Part shown: positions 1-9,481 of the stretch, piece by piece | Numbering within the stretch: the first letter of the stretch is position 1 | Layout: each line of letters opens with the position of its first letter | Source of the DNA: M3007 sp044224705 | GTDB taxonomy: Bacteria > Bacteroidota > Bacteroidia > Chitinophagales > Saprospiraceae | DNA: 64,000 nt | Reading direction: 5' to 3' | Assembly: GCA_044224705.1 (NCBI GenBank) | Contig: JBGAJY010000002.1 | Location: 13,818-77,817 of the forward strand | The notes under the pieces: generated by a model | What the model was told of the DNA's origin: nothing | Database searches by the model: none | Seen by the model: only the letters and a program-made list of their open reading frames with translations | Translations under genes and position numbers: made by a program

Positions 1-3000
1 ACGGCCCCGGGCGGCGCAGCGAGCTACCTGTGGTCCGACAGTACGACCACGACACCGACCTTTATCGCAACGGAAGAAGGCGCTTATTCCGTCACCCTGA
101 CCGATGCCAATGGCTGCACCTTCGCACCGCCGCCGGTGGTTGTGAACGTGACGGCCGGCCCCGACGCCACGATTAAAGCCCTGCTGACCAATGATTTAGG
201 ACAGATCATCGGCGTATCGTACCCGACGTTGAGCGCCTGCGCGGGCGACGACGTGACCTTGCAGGCTTTTGGTACAGGCAATTACACCTACACCTGGTCG
301 AACAGCGTGAACGGCAACCAAAACATCTTTTCGCAAGGCCACGGCAACCTGCTGAGCGTAGGAACGCACATTTTTACCATAACCGTTACGGATGTCACTA
401 CGGGCTGTACCTCCGTGGGGCAGCCCTTCACGGTGGAGGTCCATCCGGTGCCGAGCGGCTTTTTTGTATCCTCCGCCGGCTTCTGCGCGGGCGCCACAAC
501 CCTGAGCTACAACGGTCCCACGCCGGCCAACTGGCAGATTGCCTGGAATACCGGCGCTACCGGGTCGAGCCTCGTGGTAGATGAAGGCGGCAGCTATTTT
601 GTCCAGGTCGTCAATGAATTCGGCTGTGAGGGCCAAAGCAACGTCGTGACCGTGCTGCCGGGACCGCCCGACGAGGCCATTCCCAGCGGTTGTCATACGC
701 GCTGCAATCCGGATACGCTTTGTCTGCCGCCGATGCCCAGTGTAATTGGCTGGCAATGGTATTTCAACGGCGCGCCGATTCCCGGGGCCACCACTTCCGA
801 TTTCGTGGCGACGCAAAGCGGCACGTATTGGGCGCAGCTCACGGACATTTACGGCTGTTCGGCCCAAAGCGGCGACCTGGTGCTCGATCTGTTCAACGGC
901 TTCGGCGACATCCTCGGCCAAGTCTGGTCGGACGTGAACGGCAACGGGATGATCGACGCGGGCGACACGCTGGTGTCGGGCATTGCCGTCAATTTGTGGC
1001 AAAACGGCGTCACAGTGGACAATGCGCAATCGAACAGCGGAGGTGATTTTGCTTTTGCGGGCATCCCTTCGACCGATTATTCCGTCGCCCTCGACACGGC
1101 ATTGTTGCCGGCCGGCTGGAACATCGTGATCGGGCAGGATTCGACCCTGCTGCAGGGCTGTGGCGTGCAGGTCAATGCCGATTTGCTGATCAGTCCTTTC
1201 TGCGCAACGGCTGTGTTTGACACGGTTCAACTCAATGCCTGTTCAGGAGGATCGGCCCTTTACAACGGCACGGCGATTGCGGCTGGCGCCAGTCAATCGT
1301 TCCAGTTTGTCACGCCCGCGGGTTGTGATTCGACCGTGACGGTGAATGTGGGCGTGCTAATGGCCTCTGCTGCTACGGTGAATGCGAGCGCCTGCTCAGG
1401 CAGCTCTTTTGATTACAATGGAACACTTATCCCGGCCGGGCAAAGCCAGCAATTCATCCTGACCAATTTCCTAGGCTGCGACTCCATTGTCACCGTCAAT
1501 GTGGCCACACTGCCTACCTCCACCGGAACCGTGAACGCCAGCGCCTGCCCCGGCAGCTCTTTCGACTACAACGGAACGCTCGTTCCAGCAGGGCAAAGCC
1601 AGCAATTCACCCTGACCAATTTCCTCGGCTGCGACTCCGTGGTCACCGTCAATGTGGCCACGCTGCCTACCTCTACTGGAACCGTGAACGCCAGTGCCTG
1701 CCCGGGCAGCTCTTTCGACTACAACGGAACGCTTATTCCAGCCGGGCAAAGCCAGCAATTCACCCTGACCAATTTCCTCGGCTGCGACTCCGTCGTCACG
1801 GTCAATGTGGCCACATCTCCAATATCGATGGCAACCGTGAACGCCAGCGCCTGCCCGGGCAGCTCTTTCGACTACAACGGAACGCTTATTCCCGCCGGGC
1901 AAAGCCAGCAATTCACCCTGACCAATTTCCTCGGCTGCGACTCCATTGTCACCGTCAATGTTGCCACATCTCCAATATCCATGGCAACGGTGAATGCCAG
2001 CGCCTGTGCCGGCAACACGTTCGATTACAACGGAACGCTCATTCCTGCCGGGCAAAGCCAGCAATTCATTTTGACCAATTATCTCGGCTGCGACTCTGTG
2101 GTCACGGTCAATGTGGCTGTGGCGCCTCCTTCCAGCTCGACGCTGAATACGGGGGCCTGCGCCGGCGAGTCTTACGATTTCAATGGCACTTTGATCCCCG
2201 CCGGACAAAGCCAGCAAATTACGCTGACGAATGCTCTCGGCTGCGACTCTGTGGTCACGGTCAACGTGGCGGTTTGGCCGAGCTCCACCTTTAAATTCAG
2301 CGCTCAAATCTGTCCCGGAGAGAGTTTTAATTTTAACGGCACCCTGATTCCGGCGGGAGATACCGCCCAGTTATTATTGACCAATTATCTGGGTTGTGAT
2401 TCAATCGTCACGATTACCGTTGCCGCCCTGCCGGTGTCGGCCAGTACCCTCGAGGTGCCCTTGTGCCCCGGCGAGGTATTTGAATACGGCGGTGTCACGA
2501 TGACAGGCGGCGATACGCTGGCTTTCATCCTGCAAAACCAGTTGGGCTGCGACTCTACCGTGACCGTGAACACGCAGGCGTATCCCGACGCCAGTTTTGC
2601 CCTCGCGGTGTCGAGTTCCTGCCCGGACACAACATCCGGCTCACTGACGGCTGTGGGTCTGACGGGCGGAACGCCGCCGTTCAATTATTCACTGGACGGT
2701 TCTATTTTCCAAAATGAGTCAAGTTTCGAGGGTTTGGCGCCGGGCGATTACACCGTTTACCTGCAGGACGCCAACGGCTGCGTGTTCGAACGCGACACCG
2801 TTGTGGATGCCTACGAGCCCCTTCAGATCAGCTTAGCCAACGGTATTCTGGCCTGCGACAGCTCGGGCGTGCGGCTCGCCCCGATCCTTTCCGGCGACTC
2901 CACGGGTGTGCTGTTTACCTGGTCGACGGGTGAGCACACACGGTTTATTACGGTCAATCAGGCCGGTCCGGTGTGGGTGGAAATCACGAACCGCTGCGGT

Positions 3001-3342
3001 ACCGAACGTGCCGAAGCGGTGGTCAACTGGGCCGACATTGGCGGCGCTTCGCTCGTGTACGTGCCCAATGTTGTGGCGCCCTCGGCCGAGAATCCCGACA
3101 ACGCCTTGTTCAAACCCTTCTTCCCAACAGGCCTCGTGGTACAGCATTACGTGTTCCGTTTGTACGACCGCTGGGGCAACTGGATGTGGGAAGCGCCCTC
3201 GCCCGATGCGGGCTGGGAAAGCCTGTTCCGCACCCGCGACATGCAGCCGGGCGTGTACGTCTGGTACCTGGAAGCCACGGTGGATTACTGTGGAAGGGTG
3301 ATGGTGATCAAGGATAAAGGGGATGTGACGATCGTGCGGTGA
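1..3342 (+). CDS. Giant Cys-rich repeat protein with T9SS type-B C-terminal domain (5' partial)
   Basis: The frame is open from base 1, so the start lies outside the window; 1113 residues are visible. In order: Ig/PKD-like segments (to about nt 890); an SdrB-like domain (about 900-1190) with the DVNGNGMIDAGD loop; nine Cys-rich units of about 51 residues (about 1200-2585) sharing CPGxxFxYNG and LGCDSxVTVNV; a SprB-like segment (about 2590-2810, TGGTPPFNYSLDG); and a C-terminal domain starting YVPNVVAP and ending KGDVTIVR. That ending is typical of gliding-motility-type (type B) T9SS sorting domains, so surface delivery or release by T9SS is inferred. Repeated Cys pairs suggest disulphides outside the cytoplasm. 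No catalytic domain is seen; an adhesin or surface-structure role is likely but unproven. Confidence 0.85.
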   Translation, partial: TAPGGAASYLWSDSTTTTPTFIATEEGAYSVTLTDANGCTFAPPPVVVNVTAGPDATIKALLTNDLGQIIGVSYPTLSACAGDDVTLQAFGTGNYTYTWSNSVNGNQNIFSQGHGNLLSVGTHIFTITVTDVTTGCTSVGQPFTVEVHPVPSGFFVSSAGFCAGATTLSYNGPTPANWQIAWNTGATGSSLVVDEGGSYFVQVVNEFGCEGQSNVVTVLPGPPDEAIPSGCHTRCNPDTLCLPPMPSVIGWQWYFNGAPIPGATTSDFVATQSGTYWAQLTDIYGCSAQSGDLVLDLFNGFGDILGQVWSDVNGNGMIDAGDTLVSGIAVNLWQNGVTVDNAQSNSGGDFAFAGIPSTDYSVALDTALLPAGWNIVIGQDSTLLQGCGVQVNADLLISPFCATAVFDTVQLNACSGGSALYNGTAIAAGASQSFQFVTPAGCDSTVTVNVGVLMASAATVNASACSGSSFDYNGTLIPAGQSQQFILTNFLGCDSIVTVNVATLPTSTGTVNASACPGSSFDYNGTLVPAGQSQQFTLTNFLGCDSVVTVNVATLPTSTGTVNASACPGSSFDYNGTLIPAGQSQQFTLTNFLGCDSVVTVNVATSPISMATVNASACPGSSFDYNGTLIPAGQSQQFTLTNFLGCDSIVTVNVATSPISMATVNASACAGNTFDYNGTLIPAGQSQQFILTNYLGCDSVVTVNVAVAPPSSSTLNTGACAGESYDFNGTLIPAGQSQQITLTNALGCDSVVTVNVAVWPSSTFKFSAQICPGESFNFNGTLIPAGDTAQLLLTNYLGCDSIVTITVAALPVSASTLEVPLCPGEVFEYGGVTMTGGDTLAFILQNQLGCDSTVTVNTQAYPDASFALAVSSSCPDTTSGSLTAVGLTGGTPPFNYSLDGSIFQNESSFEGLAPGDYTVYLQDANGCVFERDTVVDAYEPLQISLANGILACDSSGVRLAPILSGDSTGVLFTWSTGEHTRFITVNQAGPVWVEITNRCGTERAEAVVNWADIGGASLVYVPNVVAPSAENPDNALFKPFFPTGLVVQHYVFRLYDRWGNWMWEAPSPDAGWESLFRTRDMQPGVYVWYLEATVDYCGRVMVIKDKGDVTIVR
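1375..2292 (+). repeat. Six 153-bp tandem repeats inside the T9SS repeat gene
   Basis: Units begin at 1375, 1528, 1681, 1834, 1987 and 2140, exactly 153 bp (51 codons) apart. The second to fourth units are nearly identical at DNA level, indicating recent duplication or gene conversion; flanking protein units (about 1210-1374 and 2293-2585) are diverged. Such identity can also cause collapsed copy number in assemblies. Confidence 0.9.
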
Positions 3343-3476
3343 TAAGTATTTCCGTTTGTTAAATTTTAATAAGCAACTTTTAGGTGTATTTTTTTATCAT
3401 TAATATTGTAAGCGCAATAGGTACCTCACTTTGCGCATGAGGCAAACGTTTTCGCTTCATTAAATTCATTTACCAC

Positions 3477-5351
3477 ATGAAAAACTTCTATTTCCCCCCC
3501 CCGTTTAGGACCATTTTACGCCTGACAGTAGTCTGTTTCATTCTTTTGAATTCACCAATGCTTTTTGCTCAGGTGGAATTGTTTTCAGAGGTTGATCCAG
3601 AGACATTGGAATTAACGACGCCACAAGAGAAAATTATCGATTATGCTGAGAATTTGCCGCACCAAGATGGAATTGAATATGCAGAGATTGGCGACCTTGC
3701 TGACATTCAAGACAATGGTTTTTTGGAATTCAGTATACCTGGATTTGGCGCTACCGTCTACACGTTTTATGCAGAGCATGTCGAATATAAAAATGATGTG
3801 GAATACGTCTGGGCTGGCAAAATAGATGGCGATCAAGGTGATTTCGTACTTTACTCTGACAGTACTGGCAAAGGCGGTTTTATTGACCTCGGCACAGATT
3901 ATTATTCCATTCATCCACTTGGCGGCAACCTGGTCATTATCGTAAAACACGATATGACGGCCTATTCGGAGACAGGCTGCGCGGGTGGTGGTGATAAAAG
4001 CGAAAGCGCAACACTCTATTGCGAAGAGGAAGATTGTGGCGCAGCGATCCTCGATGTTTTGATTCTCGTAACCTCCGAGGCAAATACTTGGTTGGATGAT
4101 AATTATGGAACTTTCAAGCAGTTTTATGTCTGGCTAGGAGCAAATTACACCAACTCGGCTTTCGTTTTGAGTGGAATACCAGGGAAAAGAGTGCGCATTC
4201 ATATAGAATGGGATTATACGCCTGATGTTCCGCTCAATCCGTTTAGCATTGACAATAATTTGGAGAATCTGATTTTTGAACAAGAGCAGTCGGGCAGTTT
4301 GAAATTTCAATACAGAGCCGATGTTGTTGTAATGTTGACAAAAGAAGATTTTGATAATGCAGGAGCGGCAAATTCAATGGACCCTACTGATAATGAGAAG
4401 TACTGCATTGTAGAGGTTCCGTTTCTCATCGAACCGCGTTTCACTTTTGCACATGAAATTGCGCACCTGTTTGGCTGCGATCATGATCCCGGTCAAGCCA
4501 GTGGGAATGAAGAAGATTGTGCTCATGGGCACCGACTGGACTTGGGTGGTCCAACACTGAGACCAACCATCATGGCACTAACGGCTGCTACCGAACACGA
4601 TGATTTCGACGCCAGGATATTGCGTTATTCCAACCCGGATATCGAATTTGACGGGGTCTCTACCGGCATTACGGATGAAAGGGATAATGCTAGAATAATA
4701 CAGTCTGCTTTCTGCGCGGTTGCATCCAATCAGCCTGCCCCCGAATTGGGCGTAATTATCTCTGGGGTTCCGGTGTTATGCCTTCCCACCGGCGTAATCA
4801 CAGGTAGTAATACCTGGACAGCAAACGTCATCCCTCCCGCTACCGGTCAGCCGGGGGTGGCGCCATACACCTATGCATGGTACTGGAGCCCGGATGGAAT
4901 TCTGAATATGAGCAATTATTTAGGTTCCGGATCAAGCGTTGAGGTGAACCAAGTATTTAATTGTCCCGCATTTTGGTTGCATGTGATCGTTTCCAGTTAT
5001 GACCATGTGGAAGCGCGCGCTGATTTCAAAATTTGGACGGCCTTGTGCAACCATTGTGCGCAAGAGCGATCGGGAGCGGTTGCTATAAAACAGAAAATGG
5101 GACAATCTGATGATGTACTTGTCTTGCCAAATCCCGCCAGCGACCTCATTACCCTTGACTTTGAACACTCGGTAGCAAATATTTTATCCCTGCGAGTATT
5201 CGATCAACAGGGCTTGGAAGTTCTTGAGAGGAATATCGAAGGGCAAAAACAAGTTCAATTAGACATCTCCGGCTTGTCTAACGGGCCCTACTTTCTAAGA
5301 TTTGTAGGCCGAAACACTGCGAGTTTCCAAAAGCTAATCATCCAAAAATGA
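3477..5351 (+). CDS. Secreted metzincin-type zinc metalloprotease with T9SS type-A sorting domain
   Basis: 624 residues. Residues 1-31 form a signal peptide ending in FAQ. After a propeptide-like N-terminal region, residues 326-337 read HEIAHLFGCDHD, the HExxHxxGxxHD zinc site of reprolysin/metzincin peptidases: three His ligands and catalytic Glu327. A Met-turn candidate (PTIMAL) follows about 40 residues later. An Ig-like stretch (about 420-520) precedes a C-terminal sorting domain starting LPNPASDLITLDF and ending KLIIQK. An extracellular protease exported through T9SS is expected; the substrate is unknown. The gene is visibly AT-richer than its neighbours. Its stop overlaps the next gene's start (ATGA), so the two are probably co-translated. 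Confidence 0.88.
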   Translation: MKNFYFPPPFRTILRLTVVCFILLNSPMLFAQVELFSEVDPETLELTTPQEKIIDYAENLPHQDGIEYAEIGDLADIQDNGFLEFSIPGFGATVYTFYAEHVEYKNDVEYVWAGKIDGDQGDFVLYSDSTGKGGFIDLGTDYYSIHPLGGNLVIIVKHDMTAYSETGCAGGGDKSESATLYCEEEDCGAAILDVLILVTSEANTWLDDNYGTFKQFYVWLGANYTNSAFVLSGIPGKRVRIHIEWDYTPDVPLNPFSIDNNLENLIFEQEQSGSLKFQYRADVVVMLTKEDFDNAGAANSMDPTDNEKYCIVEVPFLIEPRFTFAHEIAHLFGCDHDPGQASGNEEDCAHGHRLDLGGPTLRPTIMALTAATEHDDFDARILRYSNPDIEFDGVSTGITDERDNARIIQSAFCAVASNQPAPELGVIISGVPVLCLPTGVITGSNTWTANVIPPATGQPGVAPYTYAWYWSPDGILNMSNYLGSGSSVEVNQVFNCPAFWLHVIVSSYDHVEARADFKIWTALCNHCAQERSGAVAIKQKMGQSDDVLVLPNPASDLITLDFEHSVANILSLRVFDQQGLEVLERNIEGQKQVQLDISGLSNGPYFLRFVGRNTASFQKLIIQK

Positions 5352-5926
5352 GTCATGCTATGAAACCTACCCGTGTTTTGGCCCTGCTGTTACTGATGCT
5401 GGCCTCTTGCCGAAAAGAGAAAAACGAGGTCGAGATTTTTTTACCGGGTTCACAGCAAAATGGAACCGTAGTTGCTACCAAACTAGCATCCAACAGCCAT
5501 TCTGGTGATTGGAATGCCAGTGGAACGGGCTATCGGGACTCGACATTTTGTTGTAATAAAATTGCTGTAAAAGCATCTACGTATGATGAATTTGGTCAAC
5601 AAAGAGAGTCTCTAACTTTTCTTTATATACCACTACAAATTGGACGGTATTTAATATTTACAAAAAACAAAAATATCGGCGAACCGCAAGCAATATACAC
5701 CCGCTGGGTCTCCGATGGAGATGTATTTGGCGCTTCCTACGAACCGGATGATACCTACCCTTTCTTTGGCAACTGGATCGAGATCACCGAAATCAACCCT
5801 GCCACGGAATCGGTCAAAGGGCGTTTTAATATTCGCTTCAGAATAGGTGATTCTTATCTTGAAAATGGGTTTCCGGAAGTCGTGCAATTCAAAAACGGGC
5901 AATTCGATGTAAAGATCATCAACTGA
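5348..5926 (+). CDS. Hypothetical lipoprotein, DUF6252-like
   Basis: 192 residues from the ATG at 5348, which overlaps the protease stop by 4 nt. The ATG at 5360 gives a cleaner signal peptide (MKPTRVLALLLLMLASC) and may be the true start. LASC is a lipobox, so lipid anchoring after Lgt/Lsp processing is expected. The mature part is beta-rich, with ITEINPATESVKGRFNIRF resembling the end of DUF6252-type Bacteroidota lipoproteins; that match is from memory and function is unknown. Coupling to the metalloprotease suggests a joint role such as a surface partner or inhibitor, which is only inferred. It shares the low GC of the protease gene. Confidence 0.75.
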   Translation: MSHAMKPTRVLALLLLMLASCRKEKNEVEIFLPGSQQNGTVVATKLASNSHSGDWNASGTGYRDSTFCCNKIAVKASTYDEFGQQRESLTFLYIPLQIGRYLIFTKNKNIGEPQAIYTRWVSDGDVFGASYEPDDTYPFFGNWIEITEINPATESVKGRFNIRFRIGDSYLENGFPEVVQFKNGQFDVKIIN

Positions 5927-5948
5927 GATTTACCTTTGTAAAAATGCT

Positions 5949-5988
5949 ACGAGCGCCTCTTTTCGATAAAAAGGCGCTCGTTTTTATT
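5949..5988 (+). terminator. Rho-independent terminator after the protease/lipoprotein pair
   Basis: CGAGCGCCT (5950-5958) pairs with AGGCGCTCG (5972-5980). The stem extends through T/A pairs with one mismatch around a short loop and is followed by TTTTTATTTT. It lies 23 nt after the lipoprotein stop and faces the convergent patatin gene. Confidence 0.9.
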
Positions 5989-6026
5989 TTAGGACAGTAC
6001 AAGTCATGTCGATCCTATCCCAAAAC

Positions 6027-8387
6027 CTACTTCACCATATCCGCCACTTCCTGCCATTGCGGCACCAACGGCGAGCCTTTGCTTTCGAGGCGATCGTGCA
6101 TCACGCCGATGGTGCCACTGGACAACCAGCGGCCGAGCGGCACCCGGCGGCTTTCGTCGGCCGGGAAATTGGGGTATTGCAGGACGATTTCGCGGAAATG
6201 CCCCGGAGGCAGCAGGCCGCGTACGTGGTCGCCCCACCAGGTGGTGCGGCCGGAGATGCCGGAAGAGCTGACCGCCCGCATGACGGCCTTCATTTGAGAA
6301 ATGCGTTTTACCTTTTCAGGAGCCGGCCCTGCGCCGGTGTCGGGGCGAATACTGCCGTTGACGACCGAGAGAAAGTGAATTTCCACCTTGCTCCTGACGT
6401 CGTCGGGCAGGGTTTTGATTTTTTTGTCCAGCCAGTCGTACAGGCGCGACATGAGCGTAAATCCCTGATTTTCAAACAATCCGCCGTCGATAAAATTGCC
6501 GCAGCCGGGAATGTAGGTGTAGGCATTCATCAGTGGAAAGAGCTGGCTGAGCTGACTGGCTCCCACCATCGATACGGATCCCAGACCCCGTTTGGGGTCC
6601 TGTGTTTTTTCGGCTTCGGCCAGGATGTCGATGGCGTCGACAAACAGGGAGGGGTCCATTTTGACCGGACTGGAGAAGCCGGAGCGACCGCTTTGGATGT
6701 TCATCGTGATCGGAAAATAGAGCGGCAGTTTGGCTTTTACACCGCGGTCGTCGTTGTACCAATAGCTGAGATAGGGCTGGATGGGATAGTTCGGGATGTC
6801 CTGGTTGCCCGCCCGCGCGATGGGATCAACGTAGCCGTTTTTGAAAAAAGTAGCGATACGGGCGCTGACTTCCGCAAAAAAGGGTTTGCGTTTGGGGGGA
6901 ACGCCCACGTTCAGGCCCTGCTGAATCGCTTCTCCAAAAGCCACACACTCGTCCATGCGGTGCGTGTAGTTGCGGTTTTTATTGTTCCGGTTAAAAAACC
7001 AGCTGATCCGCACGCCGATTTCACCGATGAACAATTGGTAAAACGCGCCGCTCAGGTAATTCCGTTGGTACATTTTTGCGGCAAAACCTTCCTGAATCGC
7101 CTTTTTCTGGGCTTCCGTCAGCGTGGGGTGGTCGTCGAGAAAACGCCACATGCCCAGCGTCGCGCCAAAGCCTGAAGAGCCCCCCGAGGCGGAGCTGACG
7201 GCAAACAGGCGCTTGCGGAATTTCCCGTCGGTCGCCAGGTTGAGGCGATTGACCAGCTGGCTCGTCCAGTATCCCGCGCGGCTGCCGCCACCCTGGGCGC
7301 CCATCAGAAAAATCGGGATTTTCCGCGCTTTGCCGAGATCCGGAACAATGTTGGTCTGCCACCAGGCTTCGAAGTATTCGTCGAGACCGACGCGTACATC
7401 CGATAGCAACTTGGTGGGCCAAAGACGCATATCGTGAATACGGGATTTATGAAAAAACATGAAGTAGCTGAACGCCGCCAGCACGCCGGTCAGGATCATT
7501 TTGGGTGTCGACGGCAGCAACAGGTAGGCCGCACTGAGCAGATCGCCCAGTAAGAGATAAAACAAGGTGATGCCCAGGAGCACGAAGGTGGGCGACAAAG
7601 GCTGCAGATTGGGCGCCCAGGCCGCTGCCACGATAAGCACAACGGTCGTGATCAGCATGATGAGATAATGCGTGTTGTACAGCCCGATATTGTTGTAAAA
7701 CAGCCATTCAGACTCCCGCACGGAACCGGCGATCAGCACCATTTGCACGCTCAGGCACAGCCCGATAAAAAGGTAGTTCCAGAAAGCGCCGATCGGCGGA
7801 CGGTTGCGGCCACGCCGGCGCAGATTGATTTTTTGAACGGCGTACAGCAGGGCAAAAGCCAGCAGCATATTGGCGACCACCATCAGATCGAGCACCCAAA
7901 GCGAGAATCGCGGACCCTTCAGCATCTGCAGGGCGCCCCAAACGGAGAGCGCCAGCAAGGCTGCCATCGGGGCCAGGGTCCACCAGCGTTTAAAACGCTT
8001 CAACTGAACAATATACAGGGTCACCGCAAAAAAAATCATGGGGATCGAACAGGCAATCACGGCCGGAGCCAGTTCCTTGGTGACCGGCCGGAGCCGTTCC
8101 ACCTGTTCCATGGCCGCGTCCGGAAAAATCGCTGTCGGCACGTAATACAAAGCCAGCACAATCAGGTGAAACAAGGGCAGAATGGCCGCGGCGCGGATGC
8201 CCGTAAACTTGTCGGCCTCGTCGAACATGCCCGTGAGCAACTCGCGGCCCTGAGCGTTTTTAAAAAGCATGTACGGCACCAGCAGCACCCAGGCGAGCGT
8301 GGGCAGGTTTTTGATAATGGCCGTAAAAATGTCCTGAAGGGAATAGCCGGCAATAAATGCCAGCATGATTTGGGGATCGTGCAACAT
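6027..8387 (-). CDS. Patatin-like phospholipase fused to a multi-pass membrane domain
   Basis: 786 residues. About the first 330 hold several hydrophobic helices (e.g. LIMLITTVVLIVAAAW), so the protein should sit in the inner membrane. The rest is patatin-like: oxyanion loop GAQGGGSRAG at about 362-371; nucleophile Ser401 in SSASGGSSG (first Gly of GxSxG replaced by Ser); and the dyad Asp634 in FIDGGLFENQG. Patatins hydrolyse acyl esters of phospholipids or neutral lipids with a Ser-Asp dyad; both residues are present, so activity is plausible. ATG start at 8387. It lies downstream of the UbiA-like gene on the same strand, separated by a repeat-rich 139-bp gap, so common transcription is uncertain. 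Confidence 0.85.
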   Translation of the reverse strand: MLHDPQIMLAFIAGYSLQDIFTAIIKNLPTLAWVLLVPYMLFKNAQGRELLTGMFDEADKFTGIRAAAILPLFHLIVLALYYVPTAIFPDAAMEQVERLRPVTKELAPAVIACSIPMIFFAVTLYIVQLKRFKRWWTLAPMAALLALSVWGALQMLKGPRFSLWVLDLMVVANMLLAFALLYAVQKINLRRRGRNRPPIGAFWNYLFIGLCLSVQMVLIAGSVRESEWLFYNNIGLYNTHYLIMLITTVVLIVAAAWAPNLQPLSPTFVLLGITLFYLLLGDLLSAAYLLLPSTPKMILTGVLAAFSYFMFFHKSRIHDMRLWPTKLLSDVRVGLDEYFEAWWQTNIVPDLGKARKIPIFLMGAQGGGSRAGYWTSQLVNRLNLATDGKFRKRLFAVSSASGGSSGFGATLGMWRFLDDHPTLTEAQKKAIQEGFAAKMYQRNYLSGAFYQLFIGEIGVRISWFFNRNNKNRNYTHRMDECVAFGEAIQQGLNVGVPPKRKPFFAEVSARIATFFKNGYVDPIARAGNQDIPNYPIQPYLSYWYNDDRGVKAKLPLYFPITMNIQSGRSGFSSPVKMDPSLFVDAIDILAEAEKTQDPKRGLGSVSMVGASQLSQLFPLMNAYTYIPGCGNFIDGGLFENQGFTLMSRLYDWLDKKIKTLPDDVRSKVEIHFLSVVNGSIRPDTGAGPAPEKVKRISQMKAVMRAVSSSGISGRTTWWGDHVRGLLPPGHFREIVLQYPNFPADESRRVPLGRWLSSGTIGVMHDRLESKGSPLVPQWQEVADMVK

Positions 8388-8495
8388 GAGGTTTGATTTT
8401 GAGGTAAAGTTGCGCCAATATTCTATTTGTCAATAGTATAATCCAAATTGGGACAATTATTAAACAGTCAATTTTTAATAAATCGCCAGCTGCCC

Positions 8496-8538
8496 TTTTA
8501 TAAACCTTATCAACCCTTATCAACCCTTATAAACCCTT
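8496..8538 (-). repeat. Tandem AAGGGTTKAT-type intergenic repeat at a gene end
   Basis: On the minus strand four 9-10 bp units (AAGGGTTTAT, AAGGGTTGAT twice, AAGGTTTATA) run through and beyond the stop codon of the UbiA-like gene; the TAA at 8527-8529 is part of a unit. The same units build the palindromes at 15428-15540 and 26131-26250. Here I see only one arm. Confidence 0.75.
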
Positions 8539-9306
8539 CATTGCCCAATACACCAACCCATACTGCAGCACCATCAGTCCGTCGATCCAATATTTCTGAT
8601 GTGCCGTTATTATCCGCTGCAACACCCATCGCAGGAGTACCGCGGAGCCTGCGAGCGACAACAGCAGCCCGATGGTCGCTTCAAGGGTGTAGTGGCGCCA
8701 TAAAAAATTAAGCACCACACAGGCGCCGGACAGCATCAGCGCCCGGTCGATCAATTTGAAGGTGCCGCTTGTGCCCCGCCGCAGCGCCAGGGTGTCGAGC
8801 CCGAAGCGGCGGTCGTACTCCAGGTCGACCAGGTCGTAGGCCAGCGCCAAAGCGAAAATGAAAGCCGAACGCCCAACGAACAACACCATTGCCGCCGCCC
8901 ATTGGCCGGCTTCCAGCGGCAGCAGCACCGTGACCCAGGCCCAGGCCACGGCTATGGCCAGCGGTTTAAGCGCCGGCCGGGCCCGCAAACCCGCATTTCC
9001 GGGTCGCCGAAAACCGTAGTACACGCCCCAGACCGCCAGCGGCACCAGCGCTACCCAACGTGCAAACACCGGCATTTTCCAAAAACAGACCGCAGCGAGT
9101 AAAAACAGCGCCCACGCCAGCACGCGGCGCAGCGGATCAGGTTGGGTAAAATGGTACCCAAACACCGCCCCCCCGAACACGAAGCCCGCCAAATACCACG
9201 ATGCCGGCGGCAAGCCGAAGAGCAGACAGGTCTGTTCCAGCATGGCCAGTGCGCAGAGCCCGATCCACGCGGCGCGCAAAAAGGAGGAGAGAAAGTTCAA
9301 CGGCAC
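8527..9306 (-). CDS. UbiA-family-like integral membrane protein, divergent
   Basis: 259 residues, almost entirely hydrophobic helices (about seven to nine). The start is GTG at 9306; no upstream in-frame ATG is near. The segment DLVDLEYDRRFGLDTLAL, with Asp158, Asp161 and Asp165, resembles the second Asp-rich motif of UbiA prenyltransferases (DxxxDxxxD, then a G-x-x-T-L-like tail). The usual first motif (NDxxDxxxD) is not recognisable in the second helix region, so classical prenyl-diphosphate binding may be lost. Likely a member of the unassigned UbiA-like group seen in Bacteroidota. No quinone or heme pathway genes are adjacent, so no substrate can be proposed. Confidence 0.65.
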   Translation of the reverse strand: MPLNFLSSFLRAAWIGLCALAMLEQTCLLFGLPPASWYLAGFVFGGAVFGYHFTQPDPLRRVLAWALFLLAAVCFWKMPVFARWVALVPLAVWGVYYGFRRPGNAGLRARPALKPLAIAVAWAWVTVLLPLEAGQWAAAMVLFVGRSAFIFALALAYDLVDLEYDRRFGLDTLALRRGTSGTFKLIDRALMLSGACVVLNFLWRHYTLEATIGLLLSLAGSAVLLRWVLQRIITAHQKYWIDGLMVLQYGLVYWAMKGL

Positions 9307-9481
9307 GATGTTATTGGTCAGAGATGTGTCAGAAATGAAACAACTCTTTATGTTTAGGAAGGTTTTAACGCAACGCTAACGCGTTTTCACAAAATGTTTG
9401 CAGTTGTTTTTGTTGTATCTGGCGTCTATGCCTGGTTGAAGACCCGAACTTTGTTACAGACCAATCAAATAGTTCCATACC

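Noticed and set aside
1375..2292. CRISPR array
   Set aside because: The repeats are 153 bp, contiguous, in frame and translated; there are no unique spacers.
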